The notes under the pieces were generated by a model. It made no database searches. It saw only the letters and a program-made list of their open reading frames with translations, and had not been told where the DNA came from. This document shows positions 36,061-47,424 of a stretch of DNA of 64,000 nt, one piece after another. Location: positions 114,083,121-114,147,120 of the forward strand of contig CM038222.1 in assembly GCA_021442155.1 (NCBI GenBank), written 5' to 3'. Position 1 is the first letter of the stretch. Each line of letters opens with the position of its first letter. Source of the stretch: Cymbidium sinense (taxonomy: Eukaryota > Streptophyta > Magnoliopsida > Asparagales > Orchidaceae). Both the position numbers and the translations under genes were made by a program.

Positions 36061-37287
36061 TGTTGTTGGCTTGGGGATATGTGTTCATATCATAAACCTA
36101 AAATCTCTTAGTTGAAAATCAAAGTTCTCAATTATTAGATTAAGTAAGGTATCTTATACTATTTTTAATGATTATAATATCTAGCCACCAATATAAGTGT
36201 CAGGAGATTTCCACCGAACTAAGAGCATATTATTGAATTTTTTTTATTTTTCTTAATTTTAAGAATAAATAACTATAGCTCACATGGCATACATATTTTT
36301 AAGCAAATGAAAAGTTAACAATATTACAATTATTATTAATTTTAACTATTCATAATATAAAATGAGGGAATCCAATTTTGTAGTTTACTGTGCATTATTT
36401 GAATAAAATAAAGAGACAAGATTATACCTAGCTAATCCTGATGATTTGACTTGATTAATTAAATATTGATTTGACTAAAATCGTAATTTAAAATTTTTTT
36501 ATTATTTAATTATTGATTTTATTTTTACTTCAATAAAATTGGTAATACTAATTTTTTTAAAACAATAAATTAAAAAATCATATAAATTAATTAATGATAG
36601 AAGGTCAATATGAATATTGTTATGTCACTTACCAAAATAATAAATTTAAAATTTTTTTATATTATTTTAATAAATGTTTTTAAATTAAAAGTAATTAACT
36701 TTATTATTAAAATTATTTATATTTTGATTCTTCTTAAATAAAGAAATTACATCTCAACATCTCTTTAATGCAATTTCTTCTAATGATGCAACTGCTCTGG
36801 AGTTTAAAAGTTGGGTGATTCAATTGCGGATTTTTACCTATTAATTTAAATTCTCTCGAATTTATTTGTTTTCAATCAAATTAAATTAAATTTTGATTCA
36901 TGATTCAGCAGCTCTATATCCTAGTTAGTTTACAAGATATGTGCGTGAGAGATTTATTAAAGAAATGATAATATACAGCTTATATGTTTTACCACAAATG
37001 TGTTGAAAAAATTATTACATATGAAGTCCAGACGGTCTAGATTACATATTATATTCATATACATATTATTGTATACAGGGATGGATCAGAAGCGGATCCA
37101 AAAACTATTCTTAGAGAGCACATAATAAGATTTTTAAAAAAAACACTTTTATATAAAATATGAACAAATTATTTATTATTTAGTATTTTTATTAATCATA
37201 ATTGAAAACAATCAAGCATGCTACAAAGTCAATCTATATTTAACTTTTTTTTTTCCATCGAATCTTATTTTGGGCATACTAAAGAAG

Positions 37288-37318
<31 letters not shown>

Positions 37319-37480
37319 CTTAAAGAGTTCAAAGAATCAATTGTATATCAATGATTGGTCGGCTTAGTGATTGGGCGGTGAGGTGGTCTAGGGAGGCTGC
37401 GAACTGGGACTCGAGAAGATAGCTAAGTAACGTGACATGCTAAGTTGGCTAACAGCAAGGCTCAAATGAGAGAAATAGAA
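36060..37480. other. AT-rich intergenic DNA with a (TA)n tract
   Basis: No gene seen. A short (TA)n run occupies about 37,289-37,316. Confidence 0.6.
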
Positions 37481-37489
37481 AATCGAGAA

Positions 37490-37810
37490 AACTAAGGCAC
37501 TGCTTGGTGGCAAGATTTAAGTCTGATTTAACTTAAATCTAGCCAAACTGTGTTTTAGTCCAAGTTAAGGCTTTGTTTGGTACAGTGTTTTCCCGGTTTT
37601 TTCATTTTATAAAACATAAATAATTTTTTAGAGATTTGTTTGGTAAACCGATTTTTTAGAAAGCTCTATCTGAAAAACTTGATTTAAATATCATTTTGAA
37701 ACACTATTTTGTAATTCCGTTTTGATTATAATTTGTATTTTATTCTTACAAAGTATCTTAATTAACCTTCAAAATCTCGCAACTATTTCGTCCACTTCCA
37801 TCTCTTCCAA
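37490..37810. mobile_element. Possible truncated MITE pieces
   Basis: Words like GGCACTGCTTGGTGGCAAG (about 37,497) and GGCTTTGTTTGGTAC (about 37,568) resemble MITE terminal repeats of the TGTTTGGT type. No matching opposite ends could be paired, so these may be truncated or nested copies. Confidence 0.35.
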
Positions 37811-37816
37811 CACTTC

Positions 37817-38242
37817 GAGGCTGTTTGGTTGGCTGAAAAAGGAATGCAGTGTAAAAAGAATGTTGTGTAAAAGAAATGTTGTGTAAAAAGAATAAAGTAT
37901 AAAAAGATTACTTTACAGTTGTTTGGTTGAAAGTTTTTCGAATTCATGACTTTGCTTTTTTCTATTTGTTTAAAAAAATGTAATGTAAAGTATTTTGAAG
38001 ATATTATTTGGCGACAAGTGGTGGTGGGTGACGGCTGAGGAAGCGCAACGACGTAACATTTATGGCGGTGTATTTAGAATTAATCACGAATTCCAAATAC
38101 ACCAAAAATGACCTATATAATGTATTTGGAATACATTACATTACCTTTAAAATTTACTTTACTTAAAGCCAAACATTAAAAAAGTTAAAATACATACATT
38201 TATTTTACTAAACACTCTAAATTCTTCCAACCAAACAGCCCC
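37817..38242. mobile_element. Tourist-like MITE, 426 bp
   Basis: Left end GAGGCTGTTTGGTTGG and right end CCAACCAAACAGCCCC are inverted repeats with one or two mismatches. A perfect 3-bp direct repeat TTC flanks it (37,814-37,816 and 38,243-38,245). The inside has AAAAAGAATG-like repeats and no coding capacity. It shares end sequence with the MITE at 34,141 but has a different inside, so they are relatives rather than copies. Confidence 0.8.
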
Positions 38243-38245
38243 TTC

Positions 38246-39700
38246 ATTTTTTTTTCTTTATCTCTACAACTACTCACTTTCTCTTTTTTAGCAATAAATT
38301 TTGGACAATACTTCTTGGACAACACTTCCATCCCCTCCAACACTTCATTTAATTCATCTTTATAATCATGAAGAAATTATTTATTTATTTTTTGAAAATG
38401 ATAAATTAATATACACACTGCATCCACCTATGATTATGTATTTGTACGTATATATCAACTAACAGACAATTATTGTCTACTTGATACACAGCTAATATAT
38501 AATAATACAAATCATCTCGACTCCACTTGTAATATTTATTTCATATTTTGATATACTTTTAGAAGAATTGTGCTAATCACTAATTGAGATTTGTGGCATA
38601 TTTTTCATTATAATATGATGTATCAAATTTTTGATGAAATAATTAAAAAATATCATCACATCAATATACCTAAAATTAAAGTACTAAGTTCACCCAATTA
38701 GCATTATAGTGAAGTGCCTTGGGAGTGCTTGAAAATTGACAAAATAAGTATTGGTAATGTTGTGCACCCCCACTCCCCCGCCCAATGCAAGAATTGAGCA
38801 CGCAGCCCTACAGCCGGGGACATTGTTTCCCATCATGGAGATGGAGATGCGAATTTCAATCAAATTGTTAACTTATTAACCCTGCCTAACTTTAATTATC
38901 CTTAATGAACAACTTTAAAAAATATTAAGCAAATGCATGCAGTCTGCACCCTCGTGTTTGCTATTTAAAGCAATGCACGTGGATTCATCATTCTGGGCTT
39001 TAAGTCCGCACTGATTTCAGAATCAGCCTTTGAGATAGGAGAAATAAGAGTAAGAGGCTTCATCTGAATTATTGTCTTAGATAAAGCATGTGTTAATACG
39101 AATTTATCATGATCTTCATCTGCATATACTGCGCATCTCCATGGACAAAATACTGAAGAAAATTAATGCTTAAAAACTGAACTATGACAGAAATAGATGG
39201 TATGATGAACTCAATAGCCCAAGGAACCATCAAAATATGAGTAACGCTTCAGTCCCAATAGATTCAATTAAAAAAAAAAAAAGAATTGGTTTTACTTAAG
39301 CAGTGAATCGAGTATTTTACAAAATAAGCAACTTTCAATCTCCTCCCACTTTTATTATTAACTATTTGAACAAAATAATTATATGTAAACACGCGTATGC
39401 TTTCATTACCATGAAGTTAACTATAGGTCTTAAAAAAAGTAGGGAAAAAACAATATTATGTCAACATACTTTCAAAGATTAGCGAACAGTAGAAAGCACC
39501 CAACATATCTCCTTGGATTTACCGCCCAACCTTTTTTTTTACATGCACTGGAAGTTTTCATCGTCCATTTTCTTTACAACTAAACTTTATTCTTTAGAAG
39601 ATTTCCTCCATTTTATATATTTTGTTCGAAGAAGAATACTATCTGCACACTAATATATAGTTCAATCTCGATCCCACTTCTTGATAATAGTAATCTTTTG
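38246..39700. other. Intergenic DNA downstream of the PLATZ gene
   Basis: No coding gene seen. A G-box type word GCACGTGG lies near 38,976, close to a TATTTAAAG word, which could be promoter-like by chance. The rest is AT-rich. Confidence 0.45.
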
Positions 39701-41020
39701 ATAAATATATATCATGCCACAGCATGATATAATTTGTATATATGTTAATTTTGTAAGAATGGCAGCATTTCGTTTTCTAAATTGGAGCTCGATGAGGGAT
39801 GCCTTTTCTCCGGGAAGTCCGGAAGTTGACGATAGGTGGTGTGGCTGGCGAACTGGCGGAGCTTAGGCGGCAGGTAGCATCATCATCGGACAATCTCCAG
39901 TCTTCTACTGTCAGTGCCGGCGGCGACAACAAATTGATGCCACGGCTGACAGCCGCCGTCTTACGCAACTTCTTCGGAGTGGACGACTCGTCCGATTCTG
40001 AGCTATGGTCTAGTTCCTGGCCTGCTTTTGGCCGAAGCGCGAATGTAAGCTCGGGGTCTCGCTTCATTCCGCCAAGCTGCCGTAAAACATAAGCAGAAAT
40101 CACGCACATTTTATTCGGAATAGATACCAAACAGCTAAAATTGCATCTTTATGGTTCAGTAGAATGAAAAAAAAAAAAAAAAGAGGATTAAAAAAACAGA
40201 TTGCTCACGATGTAGGGGAAATAGTAAGGAATGAGAAGGAATTGGGGAAAGGCGGCACCTTGCATCCAAGGGAACAGAAACGGAAAGAATCGAGTAGAGT
40301 CCGGCAACAAATCTCACAGGTGTTGGTAACGCCCTTTCCCGGTCTCGGCTGCGGCCGCTCGTTCAAAAATACGATCTTGGCACTGTTGATAATGTAGGTT
40401 TGAATGCTGGAAATGTCTATAATTTTTGACACTTCCAATACCCTGATCACGCTGTGATATGAGGATCTCCGAATCTGAAGCAAAAATTTGAATTTGAAAA
40501 TTATCATCAAGAAGTGGCAATGAAACAACTAAAATTGATGATAGAGAGAGAGTGAAAAACTTGGACGATATGGTGGTCCTTGTGATGGGCGAGACAATAA
40601 GAACACAGTGCACTTCCGGTGCAATCCAAGCAGTACATGTTACATTCACCCTTGTTGGAATAGCTGTGAATTTTGCAGGGGACAAAGAAACTCGTTTTCA
40701 AAAGAGCACACAGCCATGGCGGTCCCCTCTCCTCATCTCCCATTTCCATCATCGGACCAACCTAAAAGAATCAAAATAATCTACAAACAAAACAGAGGAG
40801 AATCTGAAATGGCATTTTTTTTCACGAATGGAAAAAAAGGATTATTCGGAGGATCAAATGCTACCTTTATAATCGAAAACCGAGCCGGCAAGAGGATAAT
40901 TCTTTCCCAAAATCGTCGTTGCGTCGCCGAAAAAGCAATGCAGACGAGCCGTGGACGTATCTGAGCAGCAAGAAGAGAGACTAAAAGGCTACTGAGAAGG
41001 TTCTCAGGAAATTTATAAAG
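39700..41020 (-). CDS. PLATZ-type zinc-dependent DNA-binding transcription factor gene (three coding exons)
   Basis: PLATZ proteins are plant-specific zinc-dependent DNA-binding factors that act in the nucleus, often repressing AT-rich promoters. The minus-strand coding exons are 40,561-40,752 (ATG at 40,752), 40,259-40,474 and 39,777-40,076 (TAG at 39,777-39,779). Introns of 86 and 182 bp have GT/AG ends, all in phase 0. The predicted protein is 235 aa, normal for the family. The first zinc cluster is C26-x2-H29-x11-C41-x2-C44-x5-C50-x2-C53-x3-H57-x2-H60. The second is C117-x2-C120-x10-C131-x3-C135. Family words include [35 protein letters not shown] and the C-terminal [10 protein letters not shown]. 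No stops or frameshifts were found. The start is supported by the PPWL spacing. The subfamily was not determined, so no symbol is given. Confidence 0.95.
39708..39731 (-). promoter_or_regulatory. Perfect 10-bp stem-loop in the presumed PLATZ 3' untranslated region
   Basis: TATATCATGC and GCATGATATA pair perfectly around a 4-base loop, starting 45 bases after the stop codon. It may influence mRNA 3' end processing or stability, but AT-rich stems occur by chance. Confidence 0.5.
39777..40076 (-). CDS. PLATZ coding exon 3
   Basis: Encodes residues 137-235, from [12 protein letters not shown] to the [11 protein letters not shown] end and TAG stop. The acceptor reads TTTTACGGCAG. A Ser/Asp/Glu-rich stretch ([14 protein letters not shown]) may act as a nuclear-targeting and regulatory segment, as in relatives. 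Confidence 0.93.
   Translation of the reverse strand, partial: LGGMKRDPELTFALRPKAGQELDHSSESDESSTPKKLRKTAAVSRGINLLSPPALTVEDWRLSDDDATCRLSSASSPATPPIVNFRTSRRKGIPHRAPI
40259..40474 (-). CDS. PLATZ coding exon 2
   Basis: Encodes residues 65-136, from [12 protein letters not shown] to FCSLGCK. The acceptor TTTTGCTTCAG and donor AAG/GTGCCG are clear. It holds the conserved core and the second Cys cluster. Confidence 0.93.
40561..40752 (-). CDS. PLATZ coding exon 1
   Basis: Encodes residues 1-64, beginning [14 protein letters not shown] and ending HHIVQ. It carries the whole first zinc-binding cluster. The donor site directly after the CAA codon reads GTTTTT. Confidence 0.93.
40762..40864 (-). other. 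Possible 5' untranslated region intron of the PLATZ gene
   Basis: A TTCTTTTAG acceptor lies 9 bases before the ATG, and a donor AAAG/GTAGCA lies at 40,864. The sequence between the TATA-like box and this donor has no upstream ATG on the coding strand. Transcript data are needed to confirm it. Confidence 0.45.
41011..41020 (-). promoter_or_regulatory. Probable TATA box of the PLATZ gene
   Basis: CTTTATAAAT on the minus strand, about 260 bp before the ATG. It is followed by CT-rich sequence suitable for a transcription start near 40,980. Confidence 0.55.
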
Positions 41021-41580
41021 CGGTTCCCAAAGAAGGAAAAAATGAATGGTTAATTTTCTTCGGCAGTTTCCTCATCTCTGATCTACCGTTGGATCTCTAA
41101 TCAAGAACTTATGGACGGTAGATGGTGTTAACTAGTCTGTTTAGTGGCAGTGAATTTTCATTATAAAAACGTATAGAATTAAATGAAATATAAATATATA
41201 TCCCATTACGTCATGATTTATTTATTTGCTTTTATATTTTTTAAGAAAATTTTCTTTCGGAAATCTGAATTGGATTTACACTATTATTTTTTTTATGCTG
41301 ATAATGACTTTCCATCCGCTTCTCCTTGAATTAAAAAAAATAATTATGTAAGGGGGATGGAAAAATGTAATAAAGAATTTATGTAAGGGCATTTTATTCA
41401 TAAAATTTTAATAGTAGTGCTATAGCTCTTATTCATACAAAAGTTTAGCCTGAATTCTGGACGGATTGTTTTACAATTAATTTTTGTATAAATTTAATAA
41501 ACTAATTTAAAAAATTTTGACATCTAAACTTGGGTGTCACTCTTCCTAACTTATTTCTAAGATCTAATGTGACATTGTGA
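41021..41580. other. AT-rich DNA upstream of the PLATZ gene
   Basis: It contains words like TCTACCGTTGGATCT (about 41,080), common in plant promoter regions, and otherwise no recognised feature. Confidence 0.4.
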
Positions 41581-41845
41581 AAGGTCAAGCTATTTCTCAT
41601 AATATTTTATTGGCTCAAAATTTGATTCATGATGTTCATTTAAAAGCTCATAATTTTTCCTATTCTTTTTTTTTTTAATTCAAACATTGCAATCAACCCC
41701 TTTTATTTATGATTGCATTAAAAGACTTTTTAATAAGTTCCTTTTGGGTTTGTTTATTGATGGAAATAATTATCATTTGACTTTTTGGCATAATACTTAA
41801 GGTGATTTATTTGAAGGTTGATTAGGTTTTAAGAATATATATATA
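41580..41845 (+). pseudogene. L1-type LINE reverse transcriptase fragment
   Basis: The reading GQAISHNILLAQNLIHDVHL (from about 41,587) matches the RT block that in plant L1 LINEs usually reads like GRxIxDNILLAQELxHD. Degraded downstream words may correspond to the following RT block. No ends are visible. It is a short fragment. Confidence 0.5.
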
Positions 41846-41860
41846 TATTCAATTATTTTC

Positions 41861-41868
<8 letters not shown>

Positions 41869-41951
<83 letters not shown>
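41869..41951. repeat. (TA)n microsatellite, ~41 units
   Basis: A long TA dinucleotide run directly after the L1 fragment, with a smaller one at 41,835-41,848. Confidence 0.95.
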
Positions 41952-41958
<7 letters not shown>

Positions 41959-42779
41959 GCAAGTTCAAGCTTACAAAATTTAAAAAATTAAAATATACTA
42001 AGTATTACTTAAGAGGGGACAAGTAAGGTTAAATAGTCATGTATAATATTCTTTTTCATAATAATGAGCTATGCCACATGCAATGTAATAAAAATATTTC
42101 TAACATATACATGATTTATAAAAGTTAATACTTAATTATATGCATTTAAAAGAGAATATTCAAGTGCTAAAAATACTAAGGTGTCTTCTTGAATCTTGGG
42201 ATGCCAAAGTAATCACTATTTTTGTGTCAAAAGATTTATTTATATATTCTATTAATCACTTGCTTGATTCACAAAGAGCTTATGACTAGAAAATAGAAAT
42301 AATGCATATTCACATGAGAAGAACTAATAAAGTAATTACAAAAATATTGAGGAATTTAAGGATAAGAAAATGAAAAAGAATAAAGGTGGTGATGTGCATT
42401 CTAAAAAAAAAATAATTTAACCCTTCTTGACTAAAAAAAGAAAAAAAGGAAGTTTAATGAAAATAAAAATTGTAAAGAGAAAGATAAAAATTACTCAAAT
42501 GTTATTACTAATATTATTTATTTCGAGTTGAAAGAATTATGTCACATCAAATATGTGATACCAATCTAATGGGCACAAATAAAAAGAAGAACCCTCGAAA
42601 TTTAGTCATTTAAAAAAACTAAAAGAAAAACACAAGAGGCATTCTGGTTAATAAAAAGATATATTTTTAGAACTTATGCTTAATGGCTAAGGGTGAATTT
42701 GGTTAGTTAAACACTAGACAGGTGTAAAAATATCAAAATAATTAATTAAACTAATTAATTAATTTGAACTTGAGATAGG

Positions 42780-43475
42780 AGTGCAAGTTAAGCCATGACC
42801 TTTTGAGCTTTTTCTTTATTTAATTGTGGAAGAAAATTATGGTTGAATGATTATCAATATAAAAGAGCTCATTTATTATATATGACAATACTTTTTCTTT
42901 TAAAGTCTAGGAGGTTAATGAATAATCTTTAGGGTGGATTCCCTTCTTAAGATAATCAGTAAATATTTGTCTCCAATCATTTTCTTCTAAAATGGAATAA
43001 CCTAGAAATAAATTTTGATGCTCGAAAGATTCTTTATCAAAATAAATAGGGAAAATATCCATATGCTTTAAACATTTATATGAACAGATTCTTCATCTAT
43101 GTTTGACAATTCTTTGGATAATCTTGCCAAAGCATCTACTCTACTATTTTGACAATGATGAACTCATATCAAAGTTATGCTTATGATGTTCATAAGTAAT
43201 GACAAGCCTCTAGATGATAACCATGTAGGTCAGGCTTTGAAACTTTGTATATGTTAGCTACATGACAAAAAAAATTAGTTCGGAGTAATCATATATTTTA
43301 ATTATTTTAATACTTATTTGAATGGTTAATCCAAGGATGACAATTAGAGCTTCAAAGTCTACTTCCTTGTTTATGTGAGGATCATTTAAATCATATGCAT
43401 ATCTCTTGATTCGCCCTTCGGGATATATGAAAATTAATCCAAGACCAATCTTGACATGAGATATCTTGCTATAAT
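42780..43475 (-). pseudogene. Tat-like second RNase H and linker fragment
   Basis: The minus strand reads KIGLGLIFIYPEGRIKRYAY, then FEALIVILGL and IKIYDYSELIF. This matches the archaeal-type RNase H of Tat elements (GLGLxFxSPEG, YEALIAGL, SDSEL). Downstream words MDIFPIYF and NDWRQIFTDYLKKGIHPKDY match the RNase H-to-integrase linker. The Asp-Ser-Glu-Leu motif is degraded. The rest of this element was not recognised nearby, apart from possible traces up to 44,300. Confidence 0.65.
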
Positions 43476-44349
43476 CTATTCTAATGGAAAAAAAAAAACT
43501 TTATGTGGCCTTGTGGTTATGTCACATATGAATACCTAATTAAGAGCATTCCTATGAAGTTCAAGCTTGATACTTAATTATGTTCAATGACCCAAGACAA
43601 ATCATAACCCAAAATTGGGTACACCAACTTCCCAAATAATCTCTCTTAAAACCTTAGAATAACTTTTAATATAGTAAAAATTATAGGCAATAAAGTGTAG
43701 TTATAATTATAAAGTTTCATAAATTTTCAAAAGGTCTAAGTAATTTTTATAGATTTTCTCTCAAGACTAGTCCAGTAAAGTCTTTTTTGGCCAACACGCT
43801 GAGTGATGAATTAGGGTTGTTAGAAATGGCCTTAAAGCTTATGAAAAAAAAGTGAAAAACCATGAATAAGTTTGTCTAGTATGATTTTAGGGCTTTATAA
43901 GAATTTTAGAGAAGTTTAAGGCTACTAAACCCTAGTTGGAACTATACTACGTATAGTTTAATCTAGGTTCTATTGAGCCCTCCAAATTGAGATTTTAATG
44001 CTATTAAGTGAAAATTTAATGTGAAAGTCAATTTATTATGGTGGAAATAAAAAATGATAATAAATATTATAGAAGAAAAAAAATAAAAATTGCAACAATA
44101 ATTTTTGATTGTGCTCACCAAAGTAACTAATACTTGAATGATCACCAAATCCCTTCTCAAGTTGGTTAGCCACCAAGCTACAAATAATTGGATATATCTA
44201 AGAATTTTCTTAAAATGAAAGTCTCTATGAAACTTTATTTCACAATAGAAATAGCTTAATAATTGATAAGAGAAAACTTTTAGTTAAATTAACATGTATT
44301 TTTAAGTAAAAAATTTATTATTTAATGATTTATTTCTATAATTTTTTGA

Positions 44350-45860
44350 TAGAAAATCTCTTATTGGAGAAAGAAAGAAATACAGAACATGTAGAATTAT
44401 GGTACAGCACCATAACCCTATAATATTGCGCCTAGATGCTTGTATCAGAAGAAAAAACTATGGAAAAATAAAGAAGATAGTGTCGTGGCACCGGATTTAT
44501 AATGTCGAGGCACCAGACCCAACATCGAGGCCGTACATTACAACACTAAGGCACTAGATCAAAAATTTGAACCAAAAAATCAAAGAGCATAGTACCTAGG
44601 CACAGTGTGAATTGACTAGAGTAGTTTCAAGAATTCCAAAAAATAGTTGGATCGATTTTCAAAGTAGTTTCAAGGGAGAATGAAGTGAAAACTACAAGAG
44701 GGACTTAATGACTACAAATATGAAGTATTAATATTTTTTGAGAGTTTTTGGCAAGTGAGTGAGTTTAGTCAGAGTATGCAAGAGTATATTGACTGCACAC
44801 TCTCCAAGTGTTATGTGTTGTGTGTGCGGTGTGTGTTTGTGTGCGCACGCGCGCACGCGCTTCACGACAAAGCAAAGAGGATCACAAAGGGTGGACTTAG
44901 AAGGCTTACTCAGTGTACTCTTTCTTTTTCTTCTGTTGTTATCTTACATGTTATTTTACTATGTTTAATGAGATTTTCTTCTTCTTTACTATAAAGCATT
45001 AATCTATAAAGTGCTCTGAGTTTAATTGAACTTTTGGATGTTTGTATTGTATTAAACTTTGTTTGTGGATTAGTATAAGAAAATTATTCATGCTTTTAAT
45101 GAATATGATGTTTTACTTTTCAACATTCTTTATTTACTTGTGATCCGACCAATTATAAAGTTAAAATCAAGTGTGATTTAGAGATATCAATGGAGTCCTA
45201 GAAGAATAATTAGAAAAAGGCAAACGAATGTACTAAATAATCATTAATGAGCTAAATACTCCAGAAGTGCTAAATAACCATTAAATATATGATTATTTTT
45301 AGGATTCACAATTATTTACAAGAAAATATAGGTAATGCAACAAATCAAAATTTTCTTAACATTAGGTAGAAAATTGGGTAAAGAGATTGGTTTGGTTATA
45401 TTTGTCTAGACATAAAGGGTATAACATTTTTTCAACTAGTTGATACTACTAGCTTAAAATTAATTCCACCACTTAGTTTAATATAATACATAATCTAAAA
45501 ATTCTATAAATTCAGAGTACTACATTTAAAATTAAGAAAAATACTTATGCTTTCTATAAAAAAATATTAAAAATATAAAAATTAGTCTTTTTAATATCTT
45601 GCAAAATAGTAGATAATCATTTTAATTAAGCACTTTATATTTTGTTGGATAAAATTAAGTTTTAAAAGATTAGTACTTAAATTACTATAAAATTAACATA
45701 GAATTTTGCTTTAATCCTCGTGAAAGTGATACTCTATTCATTATATATTCCTTGATTTGACACATGCATTTATGCATAGGGTAAAATATACCAATTAATA
45801 ATCAATGATCATTGAAGTATAAGATGAAGTATGCAACATAATAATGAAAAAATAGAACTC
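44350..45860 (+). repeat. Athila-type LTR fragment
   Basis: From about 44,875 to 45,860 the sequence is colinear with 16,655-17,600. Shared words include TTAATGAGATTTTC-like, AATCTATAAAGTxCTC, TTTTGGATGTTTGTATTGTA, TTAAAATCAAGTGTxATxT and the terminal TAGGGTAAAA. The part before 44,875 carries CGAGGCACCAGACC-type words typical of such LTRs. No gag or pol follows, so it is a solo or truncated LTR. Stops in both short frames here are meaningless. Confidence 0.65.
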
Positions 45861-46763
45861 ATTAAAGGTTTATTATAATTAAAACTAATTGCATTAGTTA
45901 ACAACATTTAATCCTTAGAAAAGGATTTTTGTTCATGATAGAATAATATAAAATAAAAAATATATAAATCTTGACTTGAATAGTAAAAGAAGAAGAAGAA
46001 TAAGAAAGAAAAATAAGGCATAGTAGGCCCTCATTCTGATTCTCCTTGCCTTTGTCATTTCTTTTATCCTTAGCCTTCTTTCAGGTACTCTCAAAGTAAG
46101 TATAATAAAAGAAATTAAACCCATAAAATTTTTAATGAACCCCTATTGAAATCTTCAAAGCAACTTTTAAAAATCATTAATGTAGTCCTTAAAAATAAGT
46201 AAATTATAAGTCATAGTTTGGACAAGATTATGTCTAATGCCCCCACCTAGTGCTTAGACACCAATCTCTCTATCTTTAGCACTAAACCTTGCATCTACTT
46301 AGGTTCTTGGGTGCTTGAACTTATTGCTTAGGTCCTAGGCATGGTGCTTGGGAGCTAGGGTTAGGTGTTTCATTATCTAGCTCATTAATAAGGCTTTTGT
46401 GTACAATAATATGGTCATATGTGTTTAATGTGGCTACCTAGGTTCTAGGCTAAGTGCCTTGATATAAGAAATAACTAAATTAGTCAAAATATCTATGAAG
46501 TGCTCAAAAAGTTTGAAATGCTTATTTTCACTTGTTTCATTGCTAAATCTACCAAAATCTATACCATATTAGATAAACTACTATGAATACATTATTTTAA
46601 TGATTTTTTAAAATTAAAGTTAGTACAAAAATTATTATTTAGGGCTAGGTTGGTATGTTTAAAATTAGATATAAGAAACAACCTCACTCCTAAATCTTTA
46701 GTCATCCTCGAGCAATGCTTAAAATGTAAAATATCAAAATAAAAATTAAAAAAACACATGTAT
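45861..46763. other. Unassigned DNA between LTR fragment and second Tat-like element
   Basis: No gene seen. Around 46,230-46,450 words such as GTGCTTGGGAGCTAGG and TAGGTTCTAGGC recur loosely, suggesting a worn repeat. Confidence 0.4.
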
Positions 46764-47424
46764 TATTGAATCCATATCTATTCATGGAATAATGAAGGAC
46801 CTTTCTTTAAGCACATAAGAAGCATGGCTAGATGAAGTGGGACAAAATAATTAGAAAATACAATAAAAATTTACAAAAAGTTAGACAAGTTTCACTATCT
46901 CTATGAATACAAGTACAAGCAAGGGGATATAAAGCAAGTCTCTCCTCATAACATTAAGGAGATGGAAAAGGATCTAAAAGTCCCTTACCTACTCAAGAAT
47001 TCCCTATTTTATGGGATCAAGAGGCGATTACAGAAGAAAAATATATTACAACTATTACAATTACATAAGGGACTCACTGATGACCTAAAAAGCTTGTAAG
47101 AGATGTATGCCGAGTGGCAAGCTCCTCAGTATAGTCACCCGTACTAATAAGAAAAGTAGTTTGATATGAATACTTAGCTGCATGGTTGCCTATATACTAG
47201 TAAGTGTTCATGTGTGGGGAGAGTCTTTGCATGCAAGATGAGACATTTGACACTAGTTGCTTGATAGTGGGGATCTCTCCTCATGTTCGTCCACTAAGGG
47301 AAAGTCATCTTAGTCGAGTGATTTACTTGTGTAAATTATGCTCTTCTTATTTGAAATACTTCTATGCAAGATTTTTACCACTCGTGGGCACTCACTGGGT
47401 TCATTTTCATTCTATGGGTGTACA
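46764..47424 (-). repeat. 3' LTR of second Tat-like element
   Basis: It aligns along its length to 61,030-61,687. Shared words include ATAATGAAGGA at the left end, AAAGTCCCTT, GATATGAATACTTxGCTxCATG and TTTACCACTC near the right end. A purine-rich tract on the minus strand (about 47,425-47,450) precedes it and would be the polypurine tract. Confidence 0.85.

Noticed and set aside
38970..39060. Promoter of an unseen gene around the G-box word at 38,976
   Set aside because: No open frame or exon-like sequence follows on either strand; a single G-box and AT-rich box are weak evidence.
39799..40964. Plus-strand open frames opposite the PLATZ gene
   Set aside because: They are antisense shadows of conserved PLATZ exons and run through its splice sites.
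44755..44994. Two overlapping open frames in the LTR fragment at 44.75-45.0 kb
   Set aside because: They overlap in different frames over a GT/GC repeat and LTR sequence shared with 16,655; no family features.
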